Shown here in pieces: positions 9,010 through 17,833 of a stretch of DNA of 64,000 nt. Position numbers and translations under genes: made by a program. The notes beneath the pieces are model-generated. The model searched no databases and was not told the origin of the DNA. It was given only the letters and a program-made list of their open reading frames with translations. The DNA is from an uncultured Schlesneria sp. (GTDB taxonomy: Bacteria; Planctomycetota; Planctomycetia; Planctomycetales; Planctomycetaceae). Within the stretch, counting starts at the first letter, position 1, and every line of letters starts with the position of its first letter. The stretch spans positions 62,001 through 126,000 of the forward strand of contig CAIOKO010000191.1 of NCBI GenBank assembly GCA_903858935.1, given 5' to 3'.

Positions 9010-9286
9010 AACGGTCGTAGACACAACCAGCGTCGGAAGCAATACACAACGTGCTTCATGAGTAACGTCCAACATTAAGGAAGTATTCCCATCCTGCTCT
9101 TGACTGACAGTATACGTTTTTTGAGTTTAAATAAACCGATAGAAATTAAACGACCTGTGAGAACTATAAGTGAGGTACTCACAACGGTGTTTTTTCCGAG
9201 AACAGTTGGAACCGCGTGAAAGCCTCTGATGCTTGAAATAGCTTAAACCTCGTAAAAGTGCTCATTCTGGTGACGATGCGCCTATG

Positions 9287-9320
9287 AAAAAGTCCCTTGG
9301 TTCCGGCCAAGGGACTTTTC
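9287..9320. terminator. Bidirectional intrinsic terminator
   Basis: AAAAGTCCCTTGG (9288-9300) pairs with CCAAGGGACTTTT (9307-9319) around TTCCGG, a 13-bp stem with A/T tracts on both sides. It sits 36 nt past the stop of the thioredoxin-family gene at 9356 and reads as that gene's terminator on the minus strand. Confidence 0.85.
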
Positions 9321-9355
9321 ATGCACGTACTTCGTAAACGAACGCTATGACCGAA

Positions 9356-10543
9356 TCATTTTTTGGGCTTCACAGGTACGTTGTCCACGTTGTCCTTCTC
9401 CTTTGACGCATCCAAGGCCTTTTTGTACTGACGCAATCGCTTCTTCAGACCGGGGTCAGCTTCCATTTGCGTGCCAGCGGCCAGTTCAATTACTCGTTCT
9501 TGCGTTTTGACAGCATTCGCCAGTTCGCCATTGTCGAAATAGGCCTTGGCCAAAGTATCGGCGATTGAAGCAGCGATTGAGGGATCTTCCTCTCCAGCCA
9601 ATTTGTCCGCTTTGGCGGCAATCTTTAATGCGAATTTCAATAGTTTGGCATCCGCTTTTGTTTCCCGTGACGGATCGACGATAATCCAGGCGATGCCATT
9701 TAGCAGCTGGAAATCTTTTCCCTGTTCGGAATCAACGATTTTGTTACCGAGCGCCACGGCATCGTCCGCATGATCTTTAGCGAGCGACAGCACTTGAAAC
9801 CGGACGAGTTGAAAGTCGTCGGCTTTTTCAGGTATCTCTTCTGTCGCCGCATCCAATGCAGTCAGCAATTCTTTGGCATCGCCGTCTTCGGTGAATTGCT
9901 TAAATAACTGTTGCAGCTTCCCGAACGTGGCGGCGAGCTTCTTCTGCATTGCCCGGGCTTCTTTCTGAGCGGCCTTTACCTCGGCCATTTTTTCGGTTGC
10001 GGCAGCCAGATCCCACGAGCCATCGACGATCTTTTCAAGTGGTTCTTCCATCTCACCCGGGTGTCCGATCCAGGCAATTTTTCCTTCGCCATTGATGATG
10101 AACGCCGTCGGAATACCCTCTTGCTCGGAAGGTTTCATCCAATTGGTGACAACTTTCCCGTCCATAGGATCGCCCTCTTCAGGAACGAGGTCGATGGCAA
10201 CCCGATAGTCCATTTTCTTACCCATTTCTTCGACGAAATCGGGTACAAAAGTCTGATCTTCCTCCATGATCGCCACGCCAATGATCGTGACGTCTTTATG
10301 CTTCTTTTGCAGGTCGGTCAGATGGGGAATCGTAGTTCGGCATGGTCCGCACCACGTGGCCCAAAGTTCGACGACGTAGATTTTCCCTTTTTCGAAGCTC
10401 TTGACTTCGTCGCCTTTGATGAATTTTTTCACTTCAAGCTTTGGGGCTTTGGAACCAACCGTCAATTCTTGAGCGGAAACAGCTTGTGTCTGTGTCACTG
10501 TCAGTGCGATAACCAAACCAGACGCAATAAGAGTCTTAAACAT
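9356..10543 (-). CDS. Secreted TlpA-like thioredoxin-fold protein with helical C-terminus
   Basis: A 395-residue exported protein. A signal peptide occupies about residues 1-24 (VIALTVTQTQAVSAQ). A TlpA/AlkC-type redoxin domain follows with the active-site WCGPC (Cys65, Cys68) and GIPTAFIINGEGKIAWIGHPG, whose cis-proline loop is typical. This predicts thiol-disulfide exchange outside the cytoplasm. From about residue 185 onward the protein is helical and charged, with TPR-like segments near the end (ASIADTLAKAYFDNGELANAV). That extension roughly doubles the usual TlpA length and may bind a client. A strong terminator lies just downstream, and it is divergent from the foldase gene at 10914. 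Confidence 0.9.
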   Translation of the reverse strand: MFKTLIASGLVIALTVTQTQAVSAQELTVGSKAPKLEVKKFIKGDEVKSFEKGKIYVVELWATWCGPCRTTIPHLTDLQKKHKDVTIIGVAIMEEDQTFVPDFVEEMGKKMDYRVAIDLVPEEGDPMDGKVVTNWMKPSEQEGIPTAFIINGEGKIAWIGHPGEMEEPLEKIVDGSWDLAAATEKMAEVKAAQKEARAMQKKLAATFGKLQQLFKQFTEDGDAKELLTALDAATEEIPEKADDFQLVRFQVLSLAKDHADDAVALGNKIVDSEQGKDFQLLNGIAWIIVDPSRETKADAKLLKFALKIAAKADKLAGEEDPSIAASIADTLAKAYFDNGELANAVKTQERVIELAAGTQMEADPGLKKRLRQYKKALDASKEKDNVDNVPVKPKK

Positions 10544-10913
10544 TGAGGAGTAGAACCTGCCTTTCCGGGGGGATACCGGACCACGTCACGGAACGTAGTC
10601 TCAACGGCGCTAGATCAGAGATTAGCGGTCTGACAATTAGCGAACAAGGTGAGCTTTCTCGGAGGGGCGTCTCTGGTCGCGGGAAAATCGATCTTGCTAC
10701 GAAAACCGAACTGCGATTACAACCCTCAGTCGCTTCGTCAGTATCACTTCAAATTCATGTCAGACTTGCGCCGGTCTACACACCCACCGATAAAGGGGGA
10801 CAGGCACTTTGAAACCGCGATATTTCCCAGAGACCGCTACGGCTCGACGGAGTCACTGCCGCTGTTTCAAAAAGCTGACGGATCACGTTTTCTTCCAGGA
10901 AATTGTCTGCATC
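10544..10913. other. Divergent intergenic region
   Basis: 370 bp between the thioredoxin-family gene and the foldase lipoprotein gene. Frames extending upstream of 10914 lack a signal and a ribosome binding site and are treated as noncoding. Both promoters must lie here, but no consensus element stands out. Confidence 0.5.
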
Positions 10914-12164
10914 ATGCGTCAAGGGCTGCTTTGGTTGCTGATTCTGTCATGCCTGGACGTAACAGGTTGTAATAGCATTCAAAAAAAGCACGATAATCCC
11001 GTGATGGTGCAGGCCCCACGACGAGTCGATCGTGTTGAATCAGACGAAAATACTGAGGAAGTCGCCGACGTCCCGTCAAACCCGAAAGAAGATGACGGTT
11101 CGGACATCATGCTTGTCAAATCCACACTCGAAAAGAACCCGTGGAAGAATTGGGTTGACGATACGACAATCTTCAATTCTCAGGTCGCAGCGACGGTCAA
11201 TGGAGCCCCGATCCTTAACGGTGACGTGCTTGATCGTTATGCCGGATATCTGATCAGTGTTCGTGAACAGATGCAGAAGATGGCGTTAGACCCAAAAGTT
11301 TTGCCGCCGGGACAGCCAATTCCGACGCCCGACGACTTTGAACGATTCCGCTATTCGCTGATTCAACGTGATATTTCGAGCTTCATTCAAAAGAAACTGC
11401 TTTATGAGCGAATGAAGGGAAGCCTGAAGCCCGAGCAAATGAAGCAGATGAATGCTCATATTGATCAACTGTTCGAAAAAGAAATCGATCGTTTGAAGAG
11501 AGAGATGAAGGTCACGAACAAGACAGAGCTGGAACTAGAGCTGAACAAGAAGGGATCGACGCTTGCAAACGTGAAAGACAGCTTCTCGCTCGATCGCCTG
11601 TCGGTGGAGTATTTCGTGGCGAAGTCTGAAAAGCCAGATCCGATCGAACGTCCCGATCTGGTAGCGTACTACCAGTCCAATCCAGACAAATTTACGGTTA
11701 ATGCCAAAGTGAAATGGCAGCAGATTCAAGTCTCAATCACGCCTGAAGTCAGTAAATCCGAAGCGCGTAAGAAGATTGATCAAGCCATCGCAGAATTGAA
11801 CCAGGGAGTGTCATTCGACAAGGTTGCCAAGACATACTCCGACGGGCCAACTGCCAAGGAAGGCGGAGTTTGGGATTGGATGGAAGCGGGTAATCTTGCC
11901 GATACCAAACTTGAACAGAAGTTGTTCACGATGCCAGTCAATAAACTGAGCGAAGTCCACGAAGGTAAAGAGACACTCTGTGTCGTTCGTGTGATCGATC
12001 GAAATGAAGCCGGTCGCCAACCTTTCAAAGACGTCCAGGAAGAAATCCGGGCGATCCTGACCGAAGAACAGAACAAGAACCGCCCCAAGAAACTGCTGAA
12101 AGACCTCTTCTCGAAAGCAGTCATCGAAACTCAGTACTCCCTCCCCCAATTCGTCCCCGAATGA
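10914..12164 (+). CDS. Parvulin-type peptidyl-prolyl isomerase lipoprotein (SurA/PrsA-like)
   Basis: A 416-residue foldase. ATG 10914 is chosen because a lipoprotein signal with lipobox VTGC (cysteine 19) follows directly; the longer frame would bury it. An N-terminal SurA-like helical region (VAATVNGAPILNGDVLDRYAGYL, then long charged helices) precedes a PpiC-type rotamase domain. That domain begins near KWQQIQVS and includes FDKVAKTYSDGPTAKEGGVWDWM and the ending VRVIDRNEAGRQPF. This is the architecture of chaperones that fold exported proteins at the membrane. It stands alone upstream of the secreted protein at 12396, separated by 231 bp. Confidence 0.9.
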   Translation: MRQGLLWLLILSCLDVTGCNSIQKKHDNPVMVQAPRRVDRVESDENTEEVADVPSNPKEDDGSDIMLVKSTLEKNPWKNWVDDTTIFNSQVAATVNGAPILNGDVLDRYAGYLISVREQMQKMALDPKVLPPGQPIPTPDDFERFRYSLIQRDISSFIQKKLLYERMKGSLKPEQMKQMNAHIDQLFEKEIDRLKREMKVTNKTELELELNKKGSTLANVKDSFSLDRLSVEYFVAKSEKPDPIERPDLVAYYQSNPDKFTVNAKVKWQQIQVSITPEVSKSEARKKIDQAIAELNQGVSFDKVAKTYSDGPTAKEGGVWDWMEAGNLADTKLEQKLFTMPVNKLSEVHEGKETLCVVRVIDRNEAGRQPFKDVQEEIRAILTEEQNKNRPKKLLKDLFSKAVIETQYSLPQFVPE

Positions 12165-12395
12165 TTTTTAACGCGCGATGATGCGTTGGTGGGTGGATTG
12201 TCGGTTTCGCGTTGTTGCCTGGTATTGTTGATAAGGCGTCGGGTGCTACTCGTTGTCTTCCTGGCAAAAAGGGATTGGTCTCGTTCGCTCGCAGGCCTCG
12301 TCAGACGATTCGTCTTGCAGAAACTGCCGATTCCGGGCAAACTCCGCGCCTTTCATGGAACGTGGGGAACGAATTTCAGCCAGGAGGGCGAAGTG

Positions 12396-13493
12396 ATGCG
12401 TAATCGATGGATGGCATTCGTGCTGTTTGGGCTCGGCATGGCAGCAGGGCCGGTGGTGCTTCATCTGGGTGACTCGTTGCCCAAGCCAGCTTGGGCCGAA
12501 GACAAGATTTTTGTCCAACAAGACGTAAAAGGACAATCAACGCCAGTGCCTTACGCTTTGGACCTAATTGGTTCGGATCTTACTGGCTTTAATCGACGAA
12601 AACTCGTTCCCTCGGAACAACGCAAGATCCACACGACCGGAGACGCATCGGTCGGTTACGTCATTTTTTCAGGCGATGGAAAAGATTCTGTTACGATCTC
12701 GCAATTAAACTTTTGTGAGAAGGTTAAAGGTGTTGGTTTTGACAAGGAAAACGACGTCAATTTCGCTGAGACGATTAAGATTTTTGATGGTGCATACAAC
12801 GTTTTTACATCGACTGTACCAGCGATGATGCTCACAACGATGACACCTGGTGATGGAACCACAATCTTGGGGCTCGTACCCCAGTTCGTACAGATCGCAT
12901 CGGGCGATGGTAACCCGATAAATTGTTGCGATCAGCGACCAGCATCGGCGACCCTTTGTGACTATCCTAAAGTGAACGTTCCTGGGGTGGGCACCGTTCC
13001 GATCGCAATTGGGTGGGATTGTCCTGTCATTGTTGGTGAAGGGGATGCGACGACGAATCTTATTGGTGTTTCGGGAGTGATCACGTCCGGTGGTGCGGTC
13101 ACTTTTAATGGTGGGACCGGTTATGGAATTGTTCTGACGGCCAACACAATTCAGAACGCTGAAGCACTGCCTGAAACCGGGGAACAATGTGCTTCCGACT
13201 TAACTGCGAAATACCTCGAACTGTCTCAGGAATTGGCCAGGCGGAAACTGCAACGGCTAACCTTTCTTGAATTGACTGAGCGGATCGAAGAGCTTAAGCA
13301 AGAAATCGCGAACGATGAGGCGATGACTAAGTTAGTCGAAGCTCGAAAGCACTTGAAGGATCTGATGGACAAGCACCCGGATAGCCCCGCCGCTCAAAGC
13401 GCAAAAAGGATGCTGGACGCTGATCAATCGAAACCAGAGCCTACCGAGTTTCAGCTGACACCTGTCGATTCACTGCAGCCTTCATCATATTGA
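12396..13493 (+). CDS. Secreted protein of unknown function with C-terminal coiled coil
   Basis: A 366-residue product. ATG 12396 has AGGAGG at 12382-12387 with an 8-nt gap and is followed by a signal peptide (AFVLFGLGMAAGPVVLHLG, cleavage near AWAED). A GTG three bases earlier is also possible. The central region (about 50-240) is Gly-, Thr- and Val-rich and looks like beta structure, with several cysteines (NCCDQR, TLCDYP, GWDCP) that could form disulfides. The last 100 residues are strongly helical (ELARRKLQRL, RIEELKQEI) and end in a TPR-like segment. No family is recognised. A small membrane protein follows 22 bp downstream, probably in the same operon. Confidence 0.75.
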   Translation: MRNRWMAFVLFGLGMAAGPVVLHLGDSLPKPAWAEDKIFVQQDVKGQSTPVPYALDLIGSDLTGFNRRKLVPSEQRKIHTTGDASVGYVIFSGDGKDSVTISQLNFCEKVKGVGFDKENDVNFAETIKIFDGAYNVFTSTVPAMMLTTMTPGDGTTILGLVPQFVQIASGDGNPINCCDQRPASATLCDYPKVNVPGVGTVPIAIGWDCPVIVGEGDATTNLIGVSGVITSGGAVTFNGGTGYGIVLTANTIQNAEALPETGEQCASDLTAKYLELSQELARRKLQRLTFLELTERIEELKQEIANDEAMTKLVEARKHLKDLMDKHPDSPAAQSAKRMLDADQSKPEPTEFQLTPVDSLQPSSY

Positions 13494-13515
13494 TCGTTGC
13501 GATGGGGTTCGTGAA

Positions 13516-13824
13516 ATGGCGATAGTCTCACGGCTTCTATTTTGGGTCGGCATTCTGTGGGTTGCCGTGTTCTTCTACCCGTCGATGTGGCACGAAAAAA
13601 TTCCGAATGGCCGAATAGATCGACTCACAGTTGGGTTACCTGCCAGTCCCTGGTATGACAAGAAAGTGACGGTCACAGAGCAGGGGCTTGCGCGCAGCGG
13701 CGTCCAAATGGTTCACGAAGTCCATGATATCAATACCAACTTTTATCAATGGTCCACGCTGTTTCCCGTCCTGGGAATTGTGCTGATTGTGGCTGATCGA
13801 TATTTCAAGCGACCGAGACCGTAA
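13516..13824 (+). CDS. Small two-helix membrane protein
   Basis: A 102-residue protein with an N-terminal transmembrane helix (LLFWVGILWVAVFFYP) and a C-terminal one (TLFPVLGIVLIVADRYF). About 55 residues between them lie on one side of the membrane. No family is recognised. The 22-bp gap to the secreted protein upstream and the shared terminator at 13829-13865 suggest a two-gene operon. Confidence 0.7.
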   Translation: MAIVSRLLFWVGILWVAVFFYPSMWHEKIPNGRIDRLTVGLPASPWYDKKVTVTEQGLARSGVQMVHEVHDINTNFYQWSTLFPVLGIVLIVADRYFKRPRP

Positions 13825-13828
13825 CGAA

Positions 13829-13865
13829 AAACGGAGCCGAGGGGTATCAGCCCTTAGCTCCGTTT
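13829..13865. terminator. Bidirectional terminator between convergent genes
   Basis: AAACGGAGC (13829-13837) pairs with GCTCCGTTT (13857-13865), with an inner AGGGG/CCCTT pairing. It follows the stop at 13824 and precedes the stop of the convergent HEAT gene at 13949. Confidence 0.75.
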
Positions 13866-13948
13866 CATTGAAATGCTTGTTCGCAACCAATCGTACGAGC
13901 AGGGGAGTTGTCCCCGGCTCGTATGATTGATCGATTGTTGTTGGAGAT

Positions 13949-16108
13949 CTACTTCTTTTCCTTTGGAAACGGCAGGATGATCAAGGCATTTTCCGGCAGG
14001 GCAACATCGGCCGATTTGTCGTTGATCTTGTATTGCACTTTCAGTTGCTTCGCCGCATTTGGAGCAGGGTCTCCGCCGAAAGCTTCATTGTAACTGGCGG
14101 TCGACAAAGTGATGAGTGGCGTATCATTCGCTCGTTTCTGCAGGATCTCGGTGACATCCTTCTGAGATGCGCCCGAACCGTATTCCGCTTTGATGATTTC
14201 CAGCTTCACTTTGTTGAGTTCAATACTGCCAAGAAGCTCTCTGGCTTCGGGTGATTTATCGGCAATCTTCTGTGCAATGACCAAGGCCGCTGCGGCAGCA
14301 TCTTCTTTCAACTCTGGATTCTGATACGCTTTCACGGCCAGCTTGAGCGTTTCCAGATTTGGATAACGCTTCAGGACTTCGACGACGAGCTTCTTCTCTG
14401 GAATACGTTGAGCGGCTTCAGTCGCCAGCTTGCACATTTCGATTCGTTCCGGCTCGGACATCGTGAATTGTCTGGCGACTTTGATGTATCCTCGCATGGC
14501 TCGAATCTGGAATTTTTCGGCAGGCGCGTTCTTTGCGAGATCAAGCAATACGGGAGCTGCATCGATCGTCATCCAATCGCCCAGTAATTCACTGGCAACG
14601 TCTTGAAGTTGGGGATCATTGTTCTTTGCTGCAGCGCCGATGGTTTGCAGTGCTTTCGTCCCACTAACCGCTCCGAGGATTTTCAACAGGGCGATCTTCG
14701 TGGGGACAGGCGCACGTTCCAATGCCGCTGCTAATTCAGTGGAACAAGCGTCTCGATCCGGCATTCGAACGCACGCGGTCTTGAGTGCTTGCTGTGCTAA
14801 TGGTGCGTCGTCGGCGATTTTTGGTGTGATAACTTGCTTGATCAGCACTGCGAGCTTATCGGCCGGAACCGTATTTCCGAGGGAGGTTAGAGCCGCGCTA
14901 CGAATAGACTTGTCACTGTTTTCGACAGCTTTTAGGAGTGTTGGCAAGGCATCAATGCGACGGTTGCCGATCAATTCGATTAGTAGTACGTAAAGTTTCG
15001 GATCCGGTTTGGCGAGCCGGGTCACGATCTCTTTGTCGATACTTTCCCCGGGTAGCTCTGCCAGGGCCTTTTTCGCTGTCTGTGAAATTGCAGGGTCGAT
15101 TTCGATGCCCGATTCGAGCAGAGTTGACAGGCAGGTCGTGTTGCCGACCCGTCCGAGCGCTTCAAGTGCCGAGGTTCGAACTTGTTTTGGTCCACTTTTC
15201 GCTGCTTTTAGAATTGCGGGCAAGACTACGGTGTTTGGTCGATCAGCCATGGCTGTCACGATTAACGCCGCACGGTCAGGCGCTTCTGTCGTCGTACGAG
15301 CCAATTCCGTAGCTAAGGCCTCGTCTATGTCACTTCCAGGAAATTCACGCGCCGTGCTGAGGGCGATGTTGAACAGGCCTTTATTTGGCGACTTGAATTG
15401 TTCGAGCAGCAGAGGAATTCCATTCTTCTTTCGGGCAAGAATCGCACCACGGGTCGCTTCGAGTATTCGTTGCTCGGGAACTTCAGCCTTGCGAACCAAG
15501 TCGTAAAGTGCGATGGATTCGGTTTCGAGGCCATCCACCTGAAATCTTTCGGCACACAGCACCAATCCCTCTGCGACCGCAGAACGAACCTGAACAGGGG
15601 AGGCTGCCAACACGCTGTGGAGCGACTTGGAAGCAGCAGGCGATCCGATCCGTCCGAGTGCGACAGCAGCAGCCGAAGCGACTTCCGGGTCCGGGTCTTG
15701 CAAGCGAGTTGCCAAGAGATCAACGGCACTGGTATCGCGGCGAACGCCAATCGAATTGATTGTTCCAACGAGCAGTAGTCCCTTCAAGTTACCGACAGCG
15801 GTTCGTAATGCTTCATCAGCTTCTGATCCAGGAATGGCTTCGAGAGCGATCCGTGACCAAGAAGAAAGTTGTTCGTTACTGAGCAGCTTGGCCAATTCAG
15901 GAACGGCTCTTCCGGAGCCGTAAATCGCCAGGTTCTTGCAGGCGATCGCCTTTTCGGATGCTGGCGCCTCGGATGTCAGAATCGAGATCAGTTCCGCCTC
16001 TTTTTCAGGTGAAGTGGCAGGACCGTCTGCTCGAACCGAAGAAAATGGAGAGAAAAGGATTAGCGCTAAGGGGATCAAGGTGCTTACGAATCGTCGAGTG
16101 AAATTCAT
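13949..16108 (-). CDS. Secreted HEAT-repeat protein
   Basis: A 719-residue exported protein with a signal peptide (STLIPLALILFSPFSSVRADG). Nearly the whole mature chain consists of HEAT-like helical pairs (ALEALGRVGNTTCLSTLLES, SIRSAALTSLGNTVPADKL, VASAAAVALGRIGSPAASKSL). Such an alpha-solenoid binds other proteins and has no enzyme motif. The C-terminus (KQLKVQYKINDKSADVALPENALIILP) looks like a short beta domain. Planctomycetes encode many solenoids of this kind; in other family members they are attached to heme or dehydrogenase domains, which are absent here. It is transcribed after the exported oxidoreductase gene on the same strand, but a 297-bp gap with a hairpin separates them. Confidence 0.85.
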   Translation of the reverse strand: MNFTRRFVSTLIPLALILFSPFSSVRADGPATSPEKEAELISILTSEAPASEKAIACKNLAIYGSGRAVPELAKLLSNEQLSSWSRIALEAIPGSEADEALRTAVGNLKGLLLVGTINSIGVRRDTSAVDLLATRLQDPDPEVASAAAVALGRIGSPAASKSLHSVLAASPVQVRSAVAEGLVLCAERFQVDGLETESIALYDLVRKAEVPEQRILEATRGAILARKKNGIPLLLEQFKSPNKGLFNIALSTAREFPGSDIDEALATELARTTTEAPDRAALIVTAMADRPNTVVLPAILKAAKSGPKQVRTSALEALGRVGNTTCLSTLLESGIEIDPAISQTAKKALAELPGESIDKEIVTRLAKPDPKLYVLLIELIGNRRIDALPTLLKAVENSDKSIRSAALTSLGNTVPADKLAVLIKQVITPKIADDAPLAQQALKTACVRMPDRDACSTELAAALERAPVPTKIALLKILGAVSGTKALQTIGAAAKNNDPQLQDVASELLGDWMTIDAAPVLLDLAKNAPAEKFQIRAMRGYIKVARQFTMSEPERIEMCKLATEAAQRIPEKKLVVEVLKRYPNLETLKLAVKAYQNPELKEDAAAAALVIAQKIADKSPEARELLGSIELNKVKLEIIKAEYGSGASQKDVTEILQKRANDTPLITLSTASYNEAFGGDPAPNAAKQLKVQYKINDKSADVALPENALIILPFPKEKK

Positions 16109-16331
16109 GGTGTCTATCCAGATTTCTGAGATGTCAGTGAATTAATGTTTTCATTTAAACCCACTCCACCGGATCTCCCCCGGTCGTTAATGGGCCGTTG
16201 TTCGAAACCGTCGAAAAACGGAATCGCAAATTGTGAACCAGCGATTCTCAGTTGAAAATGGTGCAGGTTAAATGCCGACACCATGACACGACTTCAATTA
16301 GCCGTGCAGGATGCCATGAGTAAACAATTCT

Positions 16332-16378
16332 GGAAGAACCACTGCATTTCCAAAAAGTTGATGCAGTGGCAATCTTCC
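16332..16378. repeat. Hairpin, half copy of the dispersed paired-hairpin element
   Basis: CCACTGCAT (16339-16347) pairs with ATGCAGTGG (16361-16369), and an outer GGAAGA/TCTTCC stem (16332-16337, 16373-16378) closes it. Read on the minus strand it begins TGCCACTGCATC and ends CAGTGG, matching the first hairpin of the element at 36670. It lies just past the stop of the exported oxidoreductase gene and could also act as its 3' end, though no T-run follows. Confidence 0.6.
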
Positions 16379-16405
16379 GTTTGCAACTAACTCCGAACCA
16401 ATCTC

Positions 16406-17689
16406 TTACAGACGCCATGGTTCACGAAGTGCCTCTGAACGTAGGCGATTGGCTTGTTCATCGTTGATGAACTCGTTTGTTTTGGGATCGAGTTTTACCT
16501 GTCGTCCCAAGTGCAGCGCGATGTTAGCGGCATGGCACGCAATGTGTGCGTTGCAAGCGGCTTCGGCGTTCCCCTTAGGTTGACTGCGTGACTTCACGCA
16601 GTCGAGGAAGTCGCGAACGTGGAATGTTGCTGGGTATTCGGCGATCTCAGCCACCGTTCGTCCGGCAAGTAGCGTCGGGGAACTGAGGACGAGCTTCCCG
16701 CTATCGCCTGTTTCTACCCAGCCCGTTTCCCCTTCAAATCGGACGGGGCAAGAACCGAGCGGAATCCAGCCAGTTTCACGGAAGATCAACTCTACACCGT
16801 CGGCATATCGGGCGACGAGCTGCCCGTTCTTCGGTGGGTCGTATTCGATCGGCGCCGGAACATCGTTTACAGCCCATTGGCAGAGGTCAACACAATGTGA
16901 ACCCCATTCGAGAACCCCACCACCGACCAGTCCACCCCCTTTTTCAAAATTGAACCCGTCGAGAAGCTTGGCGTTAAACGGCCGCCAAGCTGCCGGGCCG
17001 AGGTACATATTCCAGTCGACAACTTCCGCGTTTGGTTCCGTTTCAGGAATCAACCAGCCACTCATCATAGCCTGCATCCCTGCTGGATGAGCGTAGACTT
17101 TCTTGAGTTTTCCAAGTTTACCCGTGCGAGCCAGTTCGCAGGCAAAGGCAAAGTGGGGCAGGTTTCGACGTTGGGTTCCAGCCTGAAACACACGTCCCGT
17201 TCGGCGAATCGTATCCTTCAGAATGACGCTTTGAGCGATATTCTTCGTGCAAGGCTTTTCACAATACATATCCTTGCCAGCCTTGGCGGCCTGCATTGCG
17301 GCAGTACAGTGCCAATTCGGTCCCGTGGCGATCAGTACCGCATCGATGTCCTTGCGGTCGAGTAGTTCGCGGAAGTCGCGATAGGTGGCACAGTTTTCAT
17401 TTTTATTGTGATCATCAGCTCGCTTTTTGATCGCAATACGTTGCTTTTCTTTGATGTCACAAACAGCGACGAATTGAACGTCTTTTTGCTCCAGGAAACA
17501 ACCAAGGTCATACGTTCCACGATTCCCGATTCCGATGCCACCAACAACGACTCGCTCGCTTGGTGGAACGGCACCATCGAGGCCCAAAACAGAGCTTGGG
17601 ATAATCATGGGCGCGGCAAAAACAGCACTCGCCGAAAGGGATGTCTTCAAAAACTGACGCCGATGAAGCTGCGTAACGTTTTTCGACAT
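16406..17689 (-). CDS. Tat-exported Gfo/Idh/MocA family oxidoreductase
   Basis: A 427-residue NAD(P)-dependent sugar or inositol oxidoreductase-like protein. ATG 17689 has GGAGAG about 6 nt upstream and opens a Tat signal (HRRQFLKTSLSASAVFAAP). The Rossmann motif GIGIGNRG is near residue 52, and the family motif EKP with its conserved lysine is near residue 135 (CEKPCTKN). A C-terminal beta-sheet substrate domain follows (GGGLVGGGVLEWGSHCVDLCQW). Exported Gfo/Idh/MocA proteins carry a tightly held cofactor in other bacteria; the substrate here is unknown. The last 30 residues (DEQANRLRSEALREPWRL) are typical of the planctomycete subfamily. Confidence 0.9.
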   Translation of the reverse strand: MSKNVTQLHRRQFLKTSLSASAVFAAPMIIPSSVLGLDGAVPPSERVVVGGIGIGNRGTYDLGCFLEQKDVQFVAVCDIKEKQRIAIKKRADDHNKNENCATYRDFRELLDRKDIDAVLIATGPNWHCTAAMQAAKAGKDMYCEKPCTKNIAQSVILKDTIRRTGRVFQAGTQRRNLPHFAFACELARTGKLGKLKKVYAHPAGMQAMMSGWLIPETEPNAEVVDWNMYLGPAAWRPFNAKLLDGFNFEKGGGLVGGGVLEWGSHCVDLCQWAVNDVPAPIEYDPPKNGQLVARYADGVELIFRETGWIPLGSCPVRFEGETGWVETGDSGKLVLSSPTLLAGRTVAEIAEYPATFHVRDFLDCVKSRSQPKGNAEAACNAHIACHAANIALHLGRQVKLDPKTNEFINDEQANRLRSEALREPWRL

Positions 17690-17833
17690 GACTGCTCTCC
17701 TGACTGTGGTTGATGGGATGACTGCCGAGGCTGAGACCAAGCGAGTCGGGAACCTACGGAATTCCGAACAGCATACCTTTGATATGTCGTTAAATGCTAC
17801 CCATAAGGCAAGTTTGCTTCGTACGAATCGGGT

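Larger units (their letters stand above)
8762..9355. other. Intergenic region with hairpins
   Basis: 594 bp without a convincing gene. A 60-codon minus-strand frame at 8877-9059 has no recognisable features. The region holds a perfect hairpin at 8989-9009, a weaker one at 9156-9183 (TGTGAGAAC/GTACTCACA with one mismatch), and a strong terminator at 9287-9320. Confidence 0.5.

Noticed and set aside
8877-9059. Minus-strand 60-codon frame with a cysteine-containing hydrophobic start
   Set aside because: No ribosome binding site, no conserved motif, and the frame contains the perfect hairpin at 8989-9009.
10809-10913. N-terminal extension of the foldase lipoprotein gene
   Set aside because: The extension is Arg/Cys-rich and would bury a perfect lipoprotein signal that begins at 10914.
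12186-12395. 70-codon extension upstream of the secreted protein
   Set aside because: AGGAGG at 12382 and the signal peptide immediately after 12396 mark the true start.
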